In this document: one piece after another, positions 13,324 through 16,103 of the stretch | Layout of the letters: each line of letters starts with the position of its first letter | How positions within the stretch are numbered: position 1 is the stretch's first letter | Source of the DNA: Methanofollis sp. | Lineage (GTDB): Archaea; Halobacteriota; Methanomicrobia; Methanomicrobiales; Methanofollaceae | DNA length: 16,103 nucleotides | Reading direction: 5' to 3' | Assembly (NCBI GenBank): GCA_028696365.1 | Contig: JAQVHG010000022.1 | Location: forward strand, 1-16,103 | The notes under the pieces: model-generated | Told to the model about the DNA's origin: nothing | Database searches by the model: none | What the model saw: the letters and a program-made list of their open reading frames with translations, nothing else | Translations under genes and position numbers: made by a program

Positions 13324-14858
13324 GCCTGTCCCTGCACCATCGTCTCCTGCACCCGCCGCCCGATCTCGACCGGATCGTGCACGCCGCCGGCGGCCATCGT
13401 CTCCAGGGCCGCCCGGCGGACGGCGAGCGCCTCGTCGAGGTCGGCCCGGTCCCACCCATGGCGGTAGGCGATGTCGCCAAAGACCTCGGAGGTCTCATAG
13501 ACCCGCACGAACCGGTCCTGCCGGTGGTCCCAGGTGAAGAGCGGGACCCACCTGATCTCGTCGCCCTCGACCGCCACCTCGTTGAGGGAGAGGCACCGCC
13601 TGAATCCCCGGCCTCCTTCGTACAGGAGGCTCTGGACCAGGATGAGGTCGAGAGCACCGAACATCGCCACCGGGACGCTGATGGGGTCGTGGGTGAGACG
13701 GTTGACCGCCTCTTTCACGCTGCCGGCGTGGAGGGTGGAGTAGGTGGTGTGCCCGGTGTTCATCGCCTGGAAGAGGGTCTGCGCCTCTTCGCCACGCACC
13801 TCCCCGACGATGATGAACTCTGGCCGCTGGCGCAGCGCCGCCTTGAGGAGGCGAAACATCCCGACGTCCCCGGTGCCGCTGACATTGGCGCTCTCGCGTG
13901 TCCGCATCGGGAGCCAGTTGGCATGCGGGAGCTGGATCTCGCGGGTGTCCTCGATGGAGACGATCTTCGCCACCGCCGGGATGAAGAAGGAGGCGGCGTT
14001 CATCGTCGAGGTCTTGCCGCTCGCCGTCCCGCCGGCGATGATCATGCTCTTATGGTTCTCGACCGCGAGCCAGATGTGGGCCATCAGGTCGGTGTCGTAG
14101 GTCTGGTTCTCGATGAGGTCGACCGGGGTCATGGGGTCGGCCTTGAACTTCCTGATGGTGAACGAACTCCCTTTCGAGGAGATGATGTCAGAGTAGGTGA
14201 TCTGCGCACGCGACCCCTCAGGGAGGGCGGCGTCGACAAGCGGGGTCGTGAGTGAGAGTTGTTTGTCGGCCTTCTGGGCAAGTTTGAGCACGAACTTGTT
14301 CAACTCAGTGTCGTCGAAGACACAGTCGGTCTCGATGCTCGCGTAGCGCCGATGGTACAGGAAGAGCGGTACCCCGGCGCCGTTGCAGGTGATGTCCTCG
14401 ATCTGCTCGTCGTGCATGAGGGGGTCGAGTTTCCCGTAGCCCAGGAAATTGCGGCGGAGGTAGTAATACAGCACCTCCACCCGCTCGTCTGCGATCTCGG
14501 GGTCGAAGGAACGGATCACCTTCCGCGCGAGGTCGGGGTCGAGGTCCATCTCGCCGCGTTTCCGCGGGCTGTCATAGACGAGAGCGGTCCGGAGGTGCTC
14601 GAAGGTCTCTTCAAGGACAACGAGTTCTTTCTCGGTCACCTTCGGCTCGGTGATCTCGTAACGGAGGGTGACGGGATCGGTCCTGACTATGTTCGCATAG
14701 GAGAAGGGGGGGACGAGCCAGTAGCGGTCGATGAGGCCGTCGTCGCCGTTCGCCGGAGGGAGGTCGAGGGGGCGTGGGGCGGTTTTGGGGGCGTCCCCAT
14801 CCCCTGAGGAGTTTTCTGGACGTATTTTTTGGAGGAGCGCAGAGAGGTTGAAGTTCAT
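13320..14858 (-). CDS. Type II/IV secretion system ATPase (archaeal PilB/FlaI/TadA-like)
   Basis: A 512-residue cytoplasmic hexameric ATPase that powers filament assembly. Walker A is GGTASGKT (276-283), the Asp box SIEDTREIQL (301-310), Walker B FIIVGEVRGEEA (348-359) with catalytic-type E353, and the His box TGHTTYSTLHA (368-378). The N-terminal half carries the usual PilT-N-like domain (GYGKLDPLMHDEQIEDITCNG) and a variable low-complexity stretch (about 15-40). No tetracysteine zinc motif is present. The start chosen is ATG at 14858: GGAGG stands six bases before it and it overlaps the upstream stop as ATGA. A GTG six bases further up sits on the ribosome site. It is coupled to the TadC-like gene by another ATGA overlap. 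Confidence 0.94.
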   Translation of the reverse strand: MNFNLSALLQKIRPENSSGDGDAPKTAPRPLDLPPANGDDGLIDRYWLVPPFSYANIVRTDPVTLRYEITEPKVTEKELVVLEETFEHLRTALVYDSPRKRGEMDLDPDLARKVIRSFDPEIADERVEVLYYYLRRNFLGYGKLDPLMHDEQIEDITCNGAGVPLFLYHRRYASIETDCVFDDTELNKFVLKLAQKADKQLSLTTPLVDAALPEGSRAQITYSDIISSKGSSFTIRKFKADPMTPVDLIENQTYDTDLMAHIWLAVENHKSMIIAGGTASGKTSTMNAASFFIPAVAKIVSIEDTREIQLPHANWLPMRTRESANVSGTGDVGMFRLLKAALRQRPEFIIVGEVRGEEAQTLFQAMNTGHTTYSTLHAGSVKEAVNRLTHDPISVPVAMFGALDLILVQSLLYEGGRGFRRCLSLNEVAVEGDEIRWVPLFTWDHRQDRFVRVYETSEVFGDIAYRHGWDRADLDEALAVRRAALETMAAGGVHDPVEIGRRVQETMVQGQA

Positions 14859-16103
14859 ATCCACCCTCCGTAGGGTTCTCTCTCAGCCTTCTGATGATAC
14901 TCGATCTCGACCTCGACGTTGCAGTTCCTGACAAAGACGGCGATTTCGTAGGTGCCCGGCCCAAAGACCGCTTCCTGATTCTCGTTCTCGCCGCCCCACC
15001 GGCTCTGCCACCCAAAGGTTCGTTCGAGTTCGGCCGTGCCGTCCTCTTCGTCGATGCGATACACCGCGAAACGGACGTCGCTGTAGGGCGTCATCTTCTT
15101 CTGGGCTTCCTCGTCCTTCTCAATGATTTCGTATGAGATCCGCCATGCCGCGGGGCTGGTGAGGTGGGCCCTGCCCCATGGGTCGTAGAGGTCGCCGTCC
15201 TCGCCGACGGTCAGGGCGTGGTCGAAGAGGGTCCAGTCTCCGTCATGGGTCCATGCAACTCCTGAGGGCACCCAGCGGCTGGAGTAATAGTCCTCGGCTC
15301 GCTCTGGCCACCCGTCGGCAGGCGCAGCACCTGCACGATCAGGGGTCGGGATGCGGAGGAGGTCGGTCAGGCCCTCGTCGGTGGTGAAGGGCGGATCTTC
15401 ACCGAGGGGCATCCTCTTGGCCGCGGTGAGGTCGTCGGTGATCCCGGCGTCCCGTGTCAGGACCTGGCCGTACCAGAGATCATCGCCGCCGATGAAGACC
15501 GGGACCATGCCATCGTAGGCGCCGCGGGGCGTCCCGACCTCTTCGGTCTCCACCGTCCATGCGGCACAGACAGTGAGCGGGACGGTCCAGACGGCGTCCT
15601 CGATGACATAAGTGATCTCCTCGCCGCTCTTCTCCCTGAACTCGGCGGCGGCGTCAGGGATCTGGGCGGTGACGAAGGTCTTGTTCGCCGGGTAGTACCT
15701 GGCTTGTCCAAGGCTGCCGGTGAAGTTCTCACCTGCACACCAGACGGCGTCGCCGGCGTACCAGCCACCCTCTCGTGGGCATGCTGCGGGGAGCGGGTCG
15801 ACGGTAACCCTGCCGTTGGTCGGGTGGTAAACGAATGTGCCGACCGGGGCGGTTGCGTCCACTCCATACCGCCGACCTGGCACCGAGTCGTCGCAGACGA
15901 TGCCGAGGGCGGTGGCGCCAGGGATGAGGGTGCGCCGGTCATAGGTCGGGGGGTATGAGAGGAGCGAGACGGCATAGCCCATCTCATGAAGAACCGCCGC
16001 AGCAAGGACGGCGTGGTCGGTGCTGTCCCCCTCCCCCTCGACCAGGGTCTCGACCGGGTATCTCAGGCCCTTCTTGTCGGTGGAATAGGTGAGGTTCTCA
16101 ACA
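14855..16103 (-). CDS. Transglutaminase-like protein, probably inactive (5' end outside window)
   Basis: The last 415 residues are visible; the start lies beyond the right edge. The visible part begins ENLTYSTDKKGLRYPVETLVEGEGDSTDHAVLAAA, which matches archaeal transglutaminase-like proteins in which ETLVEGxGDCxD carries the catalytic Cys. Here that Cys is Ser (AGC codon). The following GHxAVGV-type His position reads GATALGI, so the His also seems lost; the Asp-like position (YGVDATAP) may remain. A long extension of about 300 residues follows, ending in a beta-type domain (GPGTYEIAVFVRNCNVEVEIEYHQK). No membrane segment is visible. It is the first visible gene of the pilus operon, coupled to the ATPase by a 4-bp overlap, and may be an exported binding or scaffold protein. 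Confidence 0.75.
   Translation of the reverse strand, partial: VENLTYSTDKKGLRYPVETLVEGEGDSTDHAVLAAAVLHEMGYAVSLLSYPPTYDRRTLIPGATALGIVCDDSVPGRRYGVDATAPVGTFVYHPTNGRVTVDPLPAACPREGGWYAGDAVWCAGENFTGSLGQARYYPANKTFVTAQIPDAAAEFREKSGEEITYVIEDAVWTVPLTVCAAWTVETEEVGTPRGAYDGMVPVFIGGDDLWYGQVLTRDAGITDDLTAAKRMPLGEDPPFTTDEGLTDLLRIPTPDRAGAAPADGWPERAEDYYSSRWVPSGVAWTHDGDWTLFDHALTVGEDGDLYDPWGRAHLTSPAAWRISYEIIEKDEEAQKKMTPYSDVRFAVYRIDEEDGTAELERTFGWQSRWGGENENQEAVFGPGTYEIAVFVRNCNVEVEIEYHQKAEREPYGGWI

Noticed and set aside
13324..13455. Upstream extension of the TadC-like gene by 44 codons
   Set aside because: It lies fully inside the ATPase gene, is low-complexity Gly/Arg, and a coupled ATGA start exists at 13323.
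12728..14255. Long antisense and alternative-frame ORFs (up to 314 codons) in the ATPase/TadC region
   Set aside because: High GC third positions keep other frames open. The translations are Arg/Gly/Pro-rich and the true genes have clear motifs.

Overview
The window looks like part of the chromosome of a methanogen-type euryarchaeon, most likely of the Methanomicrobiales (Methanofollis/Methanoculleus-like). This is inferred from archaeal pilin N-termini, a FlaJ/TadC-type pilus membrane protein, TATA-like boxes placed for leaderless transcripts, Shine-Dalgarno sites overlapping stop codons, and a class II tRNA-Leu without an encoded CCA. No marker gene fixes the genus.

Left part (about 139-3828, minus strand): a tight three-gene operon. 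In order of transcription it encodes a superfamily 1 (UvrD-like) helicase, a TPR protein with a degenerate methyltransferase-like Rossmann domain, and a DUF1848 protein with a C-terminal CxxxCxxC cysteine cluster. The genes are 10 bp apart and then overlap by 4 bp, so they are probably co-expressed. The set is a candidate nucleic-acid repair or defence module of unknown function.

Middle part (about 3830-9138): gene-poor. It holds two small plus-strand orphans (a Cys/His zinc-site protein and a coiled-coil protein with a CxxC at each end), a minus-strand SAM-dependent methyltransferase, and a tRNA-Leu(CAG) with its own promoter and T-tract terminators. The rest is filled by several copies of an unannotated non-coding repeat of about 165-235 bp. 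It has terminal inverted repeats (consensus GGCTCTGTAGAAACCCTC) and internal GC-rich hairpins, so it looks like a MITE family. At least four good copies plus several decayed or truncated ones lie in both orientations, some joined end to end. A second repeat (105 and 89 bp) occurs as direct copies on either side of the tRNA-Leu. A small coding remnant sits against one MITE copy.

Right part (9139-16103, minus strand): a compact type IV pilus-like operon running in from beyond the right edge. It encodes a transglutaminase-like protein (partial; the expected Cys and His are replaced), a PilB/FlaI/TadA-type secretion ATPase, a two-domain TadC/FlaJ-type membrane protein, and four small proteins with archaeal type IV pilin N-termini. 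Most junctions are 4-bp ATGA overlaps, or stop codons embedded in the next Shine-Dalgarno site, so the seven genes are probably translationally coupled and build one surface filament or secretion machine. No prepilin peptidase is visible; it must be encoded elsewhere.
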